64,000 nt of DNA from Cellulomonas sp. Y8 (GTDB lineage Bacteria > Actinomycetota > Actinomycetes > Actinomycetales > Cellulomonadaceae): NCBI RefSeq assembly GCF_008033115.1, contig NZ_CP041203.1:1860001-1924000 (forward strand), read 5' to 3'. The notes under the pieces were generated by a model that was given only the letters and a program-made list of their open reading frames with translations, was not told the DNA's origin and made no database searches. Below are positions 43,459 to 51,003 of this stretch, one piece after another. Made by a program: the position numbers and the translations under genes. The stretch's first letter is position 1, and the number at the start of each line of letters is the position of its first letter.

Positions 43459-44829
43459 ATGAGGAAGAGTCGCCGCGCCGCGATCGCCCTGCTGCCGGTC
43501 ACCGCGCTGGCCCTGGCCGCCTGCAGCTCGGGCGGAGGTGGTGACGAGGGGTCCGGCGGATCCACCGACTTCAGCACCGAGGCCTCGGGCTCGCTCAAGG
43601 CCTGGGGCTTCGAGAACGCCGACGACGTCGGCCAGTCGCGCCTCGACTACGCCGCCGACCAGCTGTCCGACGTCCAGATCGATCTCGACGCCACCGCGTT
43701 CGACGCGCAGAAGTTCACCACCCGGCTCGCCTCCGGCGACGTCCCGGACGTGGTGCAGATGGACCGCCGGTACGTGACCACGTACGCGGCGCAGGACCTG
43801 ATCCTGCCGCTGGACGCCTGCTACAGCGCCCACGACGTCGACCCGGACGAGCAGTACTACCCCTCGGTCGTCGACGACGTGCGGTACGGCGACCAGGTGT
43901 GGGCGGTGCCGCAGTTCTACCAGCCGCCGGCCATCATCCTGAACAAGCGGGTGATGGACGCCGCGGGCGTGACGGCGGACCAGATCGACACCTCGCAGCC
44001 CGACGTCCTCGTGGCCGCCGTGGAGAAGATGTACGCCGAGAGCGGCGGCGTCCCGACCACCCTCGGCTTCGACCCCCAGGCGACCGGCCAGGGCGGCCTG
44101 TGGATCCTCGGCCAGGGCGGGCAGCTCACCGACGCGGACGGCAAGCCGACGCTCGACGACCCGTCGAACGTCGCCGGCATCGAGCTGCTGAAGCAGATCA
44201 CCGACGCCCAGGGCGGCTTCGCCAAGGTGAAGTCGTTCACCGACTCGTTCGACACCTTCGGCGACAACAACCAGTACGTCACCGACCAGGTCGGCGCGCA
44301 GGTCAACGCCCAGTGGTACCCGAACGTGCTCGGCGCCTACGTGGGCCAGATCCAGATCGAGGCGGTGCCGTTCCGCGACCAGGACGGCAACCCGTTCTCC
44401 GTCGCCTCCGGCACGGCGTTCGTCATCCCGGCCGGTGCCCAGAACAAGGACGCCGCCTGCGCCTGGATGCTGGACCTCACCTCGCAGGACGCGTGGATGG
44501 CCGCCGGCGAGGCCCGCGCCGACACCATCGCGACCGACGGCGGCATCAACACCGGCCTGTTCACCGGCTCGCCCGCGGCCGACAAGGCGATCCGCGACCA
44601 GTACGTCACCGAGACCGGCGACGCCGGCTTCGACCAGGTCATCTCGACCTACTACGACGTCGTGGACTACGGGAAGACCTTCGGGTCCTCGCCCGCCGGC
44701 CAGGACATCCAGAACGAGCTGAACAACGCCATCACCGCGGCGCTGCTCGGGGACAAGACCCCGGAGGAGGCGCTGGCCGACGCGCAGACGGCCGCGCAGC
44801 GGGCGTACGACAACATCACGGGCGGCTGA
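43459..44829 (+). CDS. Carbohydrate ABC transporter solute-binding lipoprotein
   Basis: 456 aa. A lipoprotein signal with lipobox LALAACSSG (lipidated Cys near 19-20) is followed by a Gly/Asp-rich linker and a family-1 extracellular binding domain (KAWGFENADDVGQSRLDYAADQL, VPDVVQMDRRYVTTYAAQDLILPLD, WAVPQFYQPPAIILNKRVMDAAG). It would bind an oligosaccharide outside the membrane and deliver it to the permeases at 6252-8202, which carry the same operator but lie 35 kb away. The ATG at 43459 is preceded by GAGGAAGGGAAG. It is divergent from the third GH38 gene. Confidence 0.93.
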   Translation: MRKSRRAAIALLPVTALALAACSSGGGGDEGSGGSTDFSTEASGSLKAWGFENADDVGQSRLDYAADQLSDVQIDLDATAFDAQKFTTRLASGDVPDVVQMDRRYVTTYAAQDLILPLDACYSAHDVDPDEQYYPSVVDDVRYGDQVWAVPQFYQPPAIILNKRVMDAAGVTADQIDTSQPDVLVAAVEKMYAESGGVPTTLGFDPQATGQGGLWILGQGGQLTDADGKPTLDDPSNVAGIELLKQITDAQGGFAKVKSFTDSFDTFGDNNQYVTDQVGAQVNAQWYPNVLGAYVGQIQIEAVPFRDQDGNPFSVASGTAFVIPAGAQNKDAACAWMLDLTSQDAWMAAGEARADTIATDGGINTGLFTGSPAADKAIRDQYVTETGDAGFDQVISTYYDVVDYGKTFGSSPAGQDIQNELNNAITAALLGDKTPEEALADAQTAAQRAYDNITGG

Positions 44830-44850
44830 CCTCCGCACCACCCGGCACCA

Positions 44851-44890
44851 CGAGGGCCCCGCCGCGGACGGCACCGCGGCGGGGCCCTCG
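44851..44890. terminator. Hairpin terminator between the SBP gene and tadA
   Basis: A 17-bp perfect stem, CGAGGGCCCCGCCGCGG (44851-44867) with its complement at 44874-44890, and a 6-nt loop. It lies between convergent genes and probably works both ways. There is no T-tract. Confidence 0.8.
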
Positions 44891-44901
44891 TCGTGCGGGA
44901 C

Positions 44902-45372
44902 TCAGCGGTGCTGCGCGAAGAACTCCCGCAGCACGGCGCCGCACTCCTCCTCGCGCACCCCGCCGACCACCTCGACCCGGTGGTTCAGCCGCGAGTCGCG
45001 CACCACGTCCCACTGCGACCCGCACGCGCCCGCCTTCGGGTCCCACGCCCCGAGGACCAGCCGCGGCACCCGCGCCAGCACGGTCGCCCCCGCGCACATG
45101 AGGCACGGCTCGAGCGTCACCACCAGCGTGCAGTCGTCGAGCCGCCACCGGCCGAGCGCCTCCGACGCGGCGCGCAGCGCCAGCACCTCGGCGTGCGCGG
45201 TGGGGTCGCCGTCGGCCTCGCGGCGGTTCCGGCCCGCGCCGACGACCTCGCCCCCGGGCCCGAGCACGACCGCGCCCACGGGGACGTCCCCGGTCGCGGA
45301 GCAGCCCGCGGCCTCGGTCAGGGCCAGGCCCATGGCGGTCAGGTCGTCGGGACGCGCGAACATGCGGCCCAT
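44902..45372 (-). CDS. tadA: tRNA-specific adenosine deaminase TadA
   Basis: 156 aa. It converts A34 to inosine in tRNA-Arg(ACG). The zinc-deaminase signature is complete: HAEV (His60, Glu62 as proton shuttle) and PCLMCAGA (Cys90, Cys93). DVPVGAVVLGPGG and GRNRREADGDPTAHAE are the usual substrate loops. Start at 45372 or a second ATG at 45363. It is the only deaminase of this type in the window and stands beside the end of the carbohydrate region. Confidence 0.92.
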   Translation of the reverse strand: MGRMFARPDDLTAMGLALTEAAGCSATGDVPVGAVVLGPGGEVVGAGRNRREADGDPTAHAEVLALRAASEALGRWRLDDCTLVVTLEPCLMCAGATVLARVPRLVLGAWDPKAGACGSQWDVVRDSRLNHRVEVVGGVREEECGAVLREFFAQHR

Positions 45373-45396
45373 CCTCGCGCACGCCCGACGGGGCGG

Positions 45397-45753
45397 TCAG
45401 CGCCCCGCGCAGCCCACGCAGGTCCGCGCGGTCGGCACGGCACGCAGCCGCTCGACGGGGATCGGCCGGTGGCACCGCGTGCACGTCCCGTACGTGCCCG
45501 CGGCGAGCCGGTGCTCCGCCTCGTCGATCTCCCGCAGCCGGTCGCGCTGGTCGTGCGTCAGGGCGTCGAGCAGCCGGCGCTCGTAGGCGATCGTCGACCC
45601 CTCGGGGTCGTGCTCGTCGTCGGCGACCGACTCCCGGGAGGCGGCGACGACCGCGTCGCGCTCGGCGTCGGTGCCGGCGAGCCGCGCCAGGGCCTCCCGC
45701 CGCCGCTCCGCGAGGAGCGCGGTGACCTCGGTGGGGTCCAGCGTCTGCGCCAT
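45397..45753 (-). CDS. DksA/TraR-family zinc-finger protein
   Basis: 118 aa. An N-terminal helical pair with many Glu/Arg residues (coiled-coil-like, about 10-85) is followed by the C4 zinc finger CTRCHRPIPVERLRAVPTA...CVGC. The family acts on RNA polymerase through the secondary channel in DksA; many actinobacterial members are shorter and less studied. The acidic tip between the helices reads SVADDEHDPEGS. It lies 24 nt upstream of tadA on the same strand, probably co-transcribed. Confidence 0.87.
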   Translation of the reverse strand: MAQTLDPTEVTALLAERRREALARLAGTDAERDAVVAASRESVADDEHDPEGSTIAYERRLLDALTHDQRDRLREIDEAEHRLAAGTYGTCTRCHRPIPVERLRAVPTARTCVGCAGR

Positions 45754-45823
45754 GGGACCAGTATCCGCCCGGACGGCGCGACGCGGCAGGTCGACCTGTG
45801 CGCCCCCGCGCGCGGGACCCGGG

Positions 45824-46774
45824 TCAGCCCGCGAGGACGCGCGCCTTCGCGGCGGCGTACTCCTCCTCCGACAGCGCCCCCGAGGCCCGCAGCGCCTGCA
45901 GCCGCTCCAGCGCGTCGACGACCGAGCCGGCGCCGCGCGCGCCCGCCGAGGACGACGCGCCCGGCCGGCCCGAGCCCGAGGGACCCGGCGTCCCGGTCCG
46001 CCCCGGACCCGCGGGCCCGCCGCCCGGGAAGTCGTCCTCCGGCAGCGGCACGAGCACCCGGACCGCCTGCTCCCGGGCGGCGCGGCCGGCAGCGGTGAGC
46101 GGCGGCGACGGCACCACGACCACGAGCCGCTCGGCGTCGTCCGGCCGCTCGGGGTCGTAGTAGGCGCGCGGCGGGTGCCGGAACGCCTCCCGCGGCACCC
46201 GGGTGCGCACCGCGTGCCGGACGCCGCGGGCGTCGTCGAAGTGCACCGTCGCCCCGACCACCGGGCCGGTCCCGCTCTCGTAGTCCCGTACCCGCGCCCA
46301 GGTGCCGGTGCGCCCGCCGAGCCGCGCGAGCAGCCCGGCGCCCCGCAGCACCCGCACCCCGCCCCACAGGGCGGCGACCAGCCCGAGCGCGAGCACCAGC
46401 GCTGCGATCAGGACGTTCCGGCGCACCGCCTGCTCCGTGGTCAGCCCGTCGGTCACGGCCGCCGACCAGCCCGCGAGCAGCGCCCCGGCGCCGAGCACGA
46501 CCGCGAGCCCCGGCGTCGCCCGCCGGGTGAGCGGCACGGCGGCGGCCCCGGCCGCGAGCAGCGCCAGCCCGCCCAGCACCGGCGCGGCCCCCGCGAAGTC
46601 GTCCGTCGCGCACGTGCCCGCGAAGCACTCCCAGCGCACGAGCGTCGCGTCGTGCGCCCCGAGCCGCAGCAGCCACCACGCCACCACGCCGAGCGCGACG
46701 GCGGCGAGCGCCGTGCCGGCGGTGCGGGCGGCGGACCGGGACAGGACGGACGTGGGGTCGGGCGCGGGTGTCAC
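45824..46774 (-). CDS. Membrane protein with C-terminal SHOCT domain
   Basis: 316 aa. Four hydrophobic segments (about 20-38, 62-80, 88-108, 118-142) are followed by a soluble domain resembling DUF3592 (TGTWARVRDYESGTGPVVGATVHFDDARG) and a Gly/Pro/Ser linker. The last 30 residues, LERLQALRASGALSEEEYAAAKARVL, are a standard SHOCT oligomerisation motif. The function is unknown. It ends 70 nt before the DksA-like gene on the same strand. Confidence 0.75.
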   Translation of the reverse strand: MTPAPDPTSVLSRSAARTAGTALAAVALGVVAWWLLRLGAHDATLVRWECFAGTCATDDFAGAAPVLGGLALLAAGAAAVPLTRRATPGLAVVLGAGALLAGWSAAVTDGLTTEQAVRRNVLIAALVLALGLVAALWGGVRVLRGAGLLARLGGRTGTWARVRDYESGTGPVVGATVHFDDARGVRHAVRTRVPREAFRHPPRAYYDPERPDDAERLVVVVPSPPLTAAGRAAREQAVRVLVPLPEDDFPGGGPAGPGRTGTPGPSGSGRPGASSSAGARGAGSVVDALERLQALRASGALSEEEYAAAKARVLAG

Positions 46775-46811
46775 GACCCCATCCTGCCAACGCCGCGGGT
46801 CCGGGCGCAGG

Positions 46812-47618
46812 TCAGGGCGCCGACGACCGGACGACGCCCGGACGCAGCGGTGTCACCCGTCGACGCAGGTCGCGCGGCCGCGGCCGTCGGTCGAGCACCA
46901 CGGGGACGGCCGAGGTGGCCAGGAGGAGCCCTCGGAGGTCCCGGTCGATCATGGCGGCGAGGCGCAGCAGGTCGCCGAACCCCTCGGCCGCGGTTCGCCG
47001 GCGCTCGCGGCCATCGGGGCCGCGCTGCCCCGGGAGGGGGTGTCCGGCGATGAGTGGCTCGTGGTGCGCCACGCGGTTGCGCAGCGCGTTGACCCGGGTG
47101 ACGACCTGGTGCGCGTAGGTAAGGCCCCAGCGTTCCCCGTCCGCACGCGCGGTCGCGCGACCGCCGGGGAACGCGCGGTCCAGAACCCCTCGCCACAGGA
47201 CCAGGTCGTAGTCGCACCGCACCCGCCGAGGATCGCGACCCGTGTACGCCCCGCGGTCGAGCAGCCCGGCCCAGAACCCGAAGGTGCACTGCGCCACGAC
47301 CCGGCCCGGGAGCTTCGGTCCTACGACGCGACCGTGGGCCTCGGCGAGCTGCGCCGCGGTCCGGTCGTCGAGCGGGACCTCGACCCGCTCGTACCAGCGC
47401 TCGCCCCACCGCTCCGCCAGCCGGTCGTTCATCGTGTTCCGGAGCGCGATCTCCAGGAGCGCGATGTCGGCGAAGAACGCCACGGCGAGCTCCCGGTCCC
47501 AGAGGTACCGCGCTCGGGCGAGGTCGGCGTCACCGCCCGACACGCGCACGTAGGTGCCCATCCGGGTCGCGGACACGGAACGGTCCAGGGCGTCGCGCTG
47601 CGCGCGGGAGAGGGGCAT
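46812..47618 (-). CDS. Abi_2-family (AbiD/AbiF-like) abortive-infection protein with HEPN motif
   Basis: 268 aa; the ATG at 47618 follows GGAGG. Abi_2 proteins are implicated in abortive phage defence and several are HEPN-type RNases. The sequence shows LLEIALRNTMNDRLAERWG (first family motif, Arg60-Asn61) and ALRNRVAHHE, an intact HEPN R-x4-H signature (Arg180-Asn181...His185). WAGLLDRG and YDLVLWRGVLDRAFP are further family landmarks. A compact hairpin with a T5 run lies 40-90 nt upstream on the opposite strand, a layout reminiscent of ncRNA-associated AbiF systems. No other defence gene is adjacent. Confidence 0.85.
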   Translation of the reverse strand: MPLSRAQRDALDRSVSATRMGTYVRVSGGDADLARARYLWDRELAVAFFADIALLEIALRNTMNDRLAERWGERWYERVEVPLDDRTAAQLAEAHGRVVGPKLPGRVVAQCTFGFWAGLLDRGAYTGRDPRRVRCDYDLVLWRGVLDRAFPGGRATARADGERWGLTYAHQVVTRVNALRNRVAHHEPLIAGHPLPGQRGPDGRERRRTAAEGFGDLLRLAAMIDRDLRGLLLATSAVPVVLDRRPRPRDLRRRVTPLRPGVVRSSAP

Positions 47619-47639
47619 CGGTGCGCCTCCGGGAAGGGG

Positions 47640-47645
47640 TAGCCT
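47640..47645 (+). promoter_or_regulatory. Candidate -10 box of the hairpin RNA
   Basis: TAGCCT matches the TANNNT -10 pattern and is identical to the box placed 7 nt before the aminotransferase gene. A transcript from it would begin around 47651-47653. There is no convincing -35. Confidence 0.35.
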
Positions 47646-47650
47646 GGACG

Positions 47651-47707
47651 GGCAATCCCCGGCGTACGCCTCTGTCGAACTCGAGTCGGCACGCAGCCGG
47701 GGTTTTT
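47651..47707 (+). ncRNA. Candidate small hairpin RNA beside the Abi_2 gene
   Basis: Arms CCCCGGC (47657-47663) and GCCGGGG (47696-47702) close a 32-nt loop containing GCC/GGC and a palindromic ACTCGAGT, and are followed at once by TTTTT (47703-47707). A T-run after a GC stem is otherwise absent from this window and marks an intrinsic terminator on the plus strand. With the -10-like box at 47640 it defines an RNA of about 55 nt transcribed away from the Abi_2 start. Alternatively the structure is a 5'-UTR hairpin of the Abi_2 mRNA read on the minus strand. It might correspond to an abiF-type RNA motif; I could not test this. Confidence 0.4.
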
Positions 47708-47807
47708 CTCTGCCCCAGCCTGGGGGCCGCTCGGACCGCGCAGCGGGACGTTCGCCCCACCCGGCCACCGCACGGACGACGGACACGGCGCCGACACATC
47801 GCGGGGC

Positions 47808-47813
47808 TAGCCT
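47808..47813 (+). promoter_or_regulatory. -10 box of a leaderless promoter (aminotransferase)
   Basis: TAGCCT ends 7 nt before the GTG at 47821, so transcription should start at or next to the start codon. No ribosome binding site is present, in agreement with a leaderless mRNA. Confidence 0.55.
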
Positions 47814-47820
47814 GCACCCC

Positions 47821-48978
47821 GTGCCCGAGATCGCCCCCCACGCCCGCGCCGTCCCCGCCTCCGGCATCCGCCGGATCACCGAGCTCGCGTGGTCGCTGCC
47901 GGGGGCCGTGGTGCTGAGCGTCGGCGAGCCCGACCTCCCGACCGCGCCGCACGTGCTGGAGGCGGCACGCGAGGCGCTGGCCCGCGACGACACCCGGTAC
48001 ACGCCCAACGGCGGCATCGCCCCGCTTCGGGACGCGGTCGCGGCCTGGCTGGACCCGGAGCACTCCCTGCCCGTCCGCCGCGACAACGTGTGGATCACGG
48101 CAGGTGGTGCGCAGGCGCTGCACCTCGGGCTCAGCCTGACGGTCGGCGCGGGCGACGGCGTGCTGGTCCCGGACCCCGGCTACCCGCCGTTCTCGATGGC
48201 GACCCGGCTGCTGCAGGCCGAGGCGCAGCCCTACGCGCTGCGGCCGGAGGACGGCTTCCTCCCCGACCCCGCCGCGGTCGAGGCGGCGATCACCGACCGC
48301 ACCCGGGTGCTGCTGCTGAACTCGCCGTCGAACCCGCTCGGTACGAGCCTGCCCGCGGACCTGGTCGCGGAGCTGGTCGACGTCGCCCGGCGGCACGACC
48401 TGTGGGTGCTGTCCGACGAGTGCTACGCCGCCTTCACCTACGACGCGCCGCACGTGCCCGCCGCGCGGTTCGACACCGACGGCCGGGTGCTGACACTGCA
48501 CACGTTCTCGAAGACGCACGCGATGACCGGGTTCCGCGTCGGGGTGCTGGTGGTGCCGGACCGGATGGCGCCGCTGATGCCGACGCTGCAGGAGTCGATC
48601 GTGTCGTGCGTGAACACCCCGGCGCAGTACGCGGCGCTCGCCGCGCTGACCGGCCCGCAGGACGCCGTCGAGGACGCGCGGCGCACCTACCGGGAGCACC
48701 GGGACCTCGCGACGGCGATCCTCGACGAGCGCGGCATCCCCTGGCTGCCCGCCGCCGGCGGGATCTACCTGTGGGCGGACGTCGCGCACGCGACCGGCGG
48801 CGACGTGGCGGCCTGGGCGGAGGACCTGGTGCGGACGGCGGGGGTCGCGGTGGCCCCGGGCTCGGCGTTCGGCGCCGCGGGCGAGGGCTGGGTGCGGATC
48901 TCGCTCACCGCGAGCGCCGAGGACCTGCGCGCGGGGCTGTCCCGGCTGCCGGCACGGACGGCGGTCGCCGCGGGCTGA
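47821..48978 (+). CDS. PLP-dependent class I/II aminotransferase
   Basis: 385 aa. Fold-type I aminotransferase: VGEPDLPTAPHVLEAAREAL at the N-terminus, the substrate-entry RYTPNGGIAPLRDAVAAWL, GGAQALHLGLSL, NSPSNPLG around the PLP Asn/Pro, Asp in LSDECYAAF, the PLP lysine in FSKTHAMTGFRVG, and the carboxylate-binding Arg near WVRISLTAS. It resembles AspC/DapL-type enzymes of actinobacteria; the amino-acid substrate is not certain. GTG start with leaderless promoter. Confidence 0.88.
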   Translation: MPEIAPHARAVPASGIRRITELAWSLPGAVVLSVGEPDLPTAPHVLEAAREALARDDTRYTPNGGIAPLRDAVAAWLDPEHSLPVRRDNVWITAGGAQALHLGLSLTVGAGDGVLVPDPGYPPFSMATRLLQAEAQPYALRPEDGFLPDPAAVEAAITDRTRVLLLNSPSNPLGTSLPADLVAELVDVARRHDLWVLSDECYAAFTYDAPHVPAARFDTDGRVLTLHTFSKTHAMTGFRVGVLVVPDRMAPLMPTLQESIVSCVNTPAQYAALAALTGPQDAVEDARRTYREHRDLATAILDERGIPWLPAAGGIYLWADVAHATGGDVAAWAEDLVRTAGVAVAPGSAFGAAGEGWVRISLTASAEDLRAGLSRLPARTAVAAG

Positions 48979-49001
48979 CGCGCGGCCGGGACGCGCGGCG
49001 G

Positions 49002-49526
49002 TCAGTGCTCCGCGAGCGCGTCCTCGAACGCGGCGAGCACGCCGGGCGAGAACAGCACGAACCGCACCAGGTCGAGGCCGTCCGGGTGCGCGGCGGCCCA
49101 CCCCCGCGCGGCGGCGACCGCCACCTGGGCGACGGTCACCGGGGCCCAGCCGTAGACGCCCGCGCTCACCGCGGGCACCGCCACGGTGCGCGTCCCGACC
49201 TCCGCCGCGACGTCGAGCGAACGCGTGAACGCCGAGCGCAGCAGCGCGGGGTCGGTCTCACCGGCGTGGGCGTTCGGCCCCACGGTGTGCACCACCCAGC
49301 GCGCCCGCAGCCGGCCCGCGCCCGTCGCCACGGCGTCCCCGACCGGCAGCCCGCCGGGCAGGGACGTGCGGCGCAGCTCGCGGCACTCGGCGAGCAGCTC
49401 CGGCCCGGCGGCCGCGTGGATCGCCCCGTCGACTCCCCCGCCGCCGAGCAGGGAGGAGTTGGCCGCGTTGACGACCGCGTCGACGTCCTGGTCGGTGATG
49501 TCCCCGGGGACCGCCTCGATGCGCAT
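49002..49526 (-). CDS. Macrodomain protein (O-acetyl-ADP-ribose deacetylase-like)
   Basis: 174 aa, a single MacroD-type domain. The ADP-ribose-binding motifs are clear: GDITDQDVDAVVNAANSSLLGGGGVDGAIH and AVSAGVYGWAP. The family removes acetyl from O-acetyl-ADP-ribose or ADP-ribose from proteins. The ATG at 49526 gives the usual start MRIEAVPGDIT. It may relate functionally to the sirtuin at 2438, whose product is O-acetyl-ADP-ribose, although the genes are 46 kb apart. Confidence 0.92.
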   Translation of the reverse strand: MRIEAVPGDITDQDVDAVVNAANSSLLGGGGVDGAIHAAAGPELLAECRELRRTSLPGGLPVGDAVATGAGRLRARWVVHTVGPNAHAGETDPALLRSAFTRSLDVAAEVGTRTVAVPAVSAGVYGWAPVTVAQVAVAAARGWAAAHPDGLDLVRFVLFSPGVLAAFEDALAEH

Positions 49527-49620
49527 GACCCCATCGTGGCGCGGACCTGCGGCGCTCGTCCTGCGGGCGCGACCGCCCCGGCCTACGGTGGCTCCACCTG
49601 CGAGCCCCCGGGAGGACACC

Positions 49621-49845
49621 GTGACCGAGCCGATCCCCACCGAGCCGACCCCGGCCGGCCCCGACGGCACCGAGCCCGTCCCGGTGCAGCACGACGGCCG
49701 CGAGGACGTGCCGCTGCTGGAGGACGACGAGACGATCCCCCCGCGCCCCGAGGAGGACGTCGCCGACGTCGCCCGCGCCGTGCCGGACCCCTCCGGGCAC
49801 GGCGTCCCGGAGGTCGGCGCCGACGAGGCGCGCCTGCACCCCTGA
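49621..49845 (+). CDS. Small acidic proline-rich protein, unknown
   Basis: 74 aa, GTG start with GGGAGGA upstream. It is rich in Pro, Glu and Asp (EPIPTEPTPAGPDGTEP; VPLLEDDETIPPRPEEDV), with no predicted TM or globular domain, so it is probably disordered. Divergent from the macrodomain gene. The function is unknown. Confidence 0.6.
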   Translation: MTEPIPTEPTPAGPDGTEPVPVQHDGREDVPLLEDDETIPPRPEEDVADVARAVPDPSGHGVPEVGADEARLHP

Positions 49846-49913
49846 CGCGTTCACCCGGGGACGCGCCGTGCGCCCCGGGCGACGAGCCGCGAGCCGTGCG
49901 GCATGCTGTCGGC

Positions 49914-50396
49914 GTGCAGATCAGGCGCGTGCAGGAGGACGACTGGCGGTCGGTCCGGGACGTGCGCCTGCGCGCCCTGCGGGAGGACCCCGACGTGTTC
50001 GGGTCGTCGCTGGCACGCGAGGAGCTGTTCGCCGAGCCGCACTGGCGCATGCGGCTGCGCAGCGCGTCGACCTGGGTGGTCGACGAGGAGGGCACCCCGC
50101 GCGGGCTCGTCGGGATGATCCAGGAGCCGGGGTCGCCGACGTCGGACCGGCACGTGGTGCAGCTGTGGGTCGCCCCCGAGGCGCGCCGCCGCGGCATGGC
50201 GTGGGCGCTGCTCGACGCCGTGAAGGACGCGGCGCGGGCTGAGGGCGCCGAGACGGTGTCGCTGTGGGTCGTCGACGGGAACCACGCGGCGGGCGACCTG
50301 TTCGTCCGCGCCGGCTTCGTCCGGACCGGCGAGCGCCACGCCCAGACCCGCGACTCGTCACGGGTCGAGGAGCGCCTGGTCCTCCGCCTCCCCTGA
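49914..50396 (+). CDS. GNAT-family N-acetyltransferase
   Basis: 160 aa, one GNAT domain. The acetyl-CoA pyrophosphate loop is in VAPEARRRGMAWALLDAV (R/QxxGxA type), with the C-terminal NHAAGDLFVRAGFVRTGE. The N-terminus VQIRRVQEDDWRSVRDVRLRAL is typical. The substrate is unknown. The GTG start at 49914 has CATGCT 6 nt before it, which may serve as a leaderless -10. Confidence 0.87.
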   Translation: MQIRRVQEDDWRSVRDVRLRALREDPDVFGSSLAREELFAEPHWRMRLRSASTWVVDEEGTPRGLVGMIQEPGSPTSDRHVVQLWVAPEARRRGMAWALLDAVKDAARAEGAETVSLWVVDGNHAAGDLFVRAGFVRTGERHAQTRDSSRVEERLVLRLP

Positions 50397-50414
50397 CGCC
50401 GCGCCGGCGCGCCC

Positions 50415-50456
50415 GCGCCCCGCGCCCCGCGCCCCGCGCCCCGCGCCCCGCGCCCC
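50415..50456. repeat. Tandem heptamer GCGCCCC x6
   Basis: Six perfect copies of a 7-bp unit, 42 bp, immediately after the GNAT stop and before the palindrome at 50458. The strand asymmetry (C-rich plus, G-rich minus) could allow G-quadruplex formation on the minus strand. Copy number is likely unstable. Confidence 0.85.
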
Positions 50457-50457
50457 G

Positions 50458-50513
50458 CGAGTGCCTACCGGACACGTCGAGTGCCTACCCAGCGGATAGG
50501 CACTCGACGTGTC
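50458..50513. repeat. Palindromic repeat element between convergent GNAT and dtd genes
   Basis: A 17-bp perfect stem, GACACGTCGAGTGCCTA (50471-50487) with its complement at 50497-50513 and a 9-nt loop, is preceded by an extra direct copy CGAGTGCCTACCGG (50458-50471). Same plus, plus, minus style as other elements and a probable bidirectional terminator. Confidence 0.8.
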
Positions 50514-50565
50514 GGTTGTGCAGTCGGCGGGGCCGCGGCCCTCGGCACGGAGCCCCGCCCCGCCC

Positions 50566-51003
50566 TCAGGCCTCCGGGGCCGACTCCAGGAGCAGCGTCA
50601 CCGGGCCGTCGTTCACCAGCTCGACCGCCATGTCGGCCCCGAACACCCCCGTCGCGACCGTGAGCCCCCGCGCCCGCAGATCCGCCACCACCGCATCGAC
50701 CAGCGGCTCCGCCACCGGGCCGGGCGCCGCCGCGTTCCACGTGGGCCGCCGGCCCTTGCGCGCGTCGCCGTAGAGCGTGAACTGGCTGACGACCAGCACC
50801 GGCGCGCCGGCCTCGGCCACCGACCGCTCGCCGCGCAGGACCCGCAGGTCCGCGACCTTGCGCGCGACGTACTCGACCTGCGCGGGCCCGTCGCCGGGGG
50901 TCACGCCGACCAGCACGACCAGCCCCTCGCCCTCGAACGCGCCGACGACCGCACCGTCCACCGTGACCGAGGCCCGGGTGGCGCGCTGGACGACCGCCCT
51001 CAC
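50566..51003 (-). CDS. dtd: D-aminoacyl-tRNA deacylase
   Basis: 145 aa, the typical length. It clears D-amino acids and glycine from mischarged tRNAs. Signatures: [14 protein letters not shown] at the start, [17 protein letters not shown] in the active-site wall, and [11 protein letters not shown] carrying the Gly-cisPro motif. The GTG at 51003 overlaps the asparaginase stop as GTGA. It is the last gene of a leftward run from 55420. Confidence 0.94.
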   Translation of the reverse strand: MRAVVQRATRASVTVDGAVVGAFEGEGLVVLVGVTPGDGPAQVEYVARKVADLRVLRGERSVAEAGAPVLVVSQFTLYGDARKGRRPTWNAAAPGPVAEPLVDAVVADLRARGLTVATGVFGADMAVELVNDGPVTLLLESAPEA

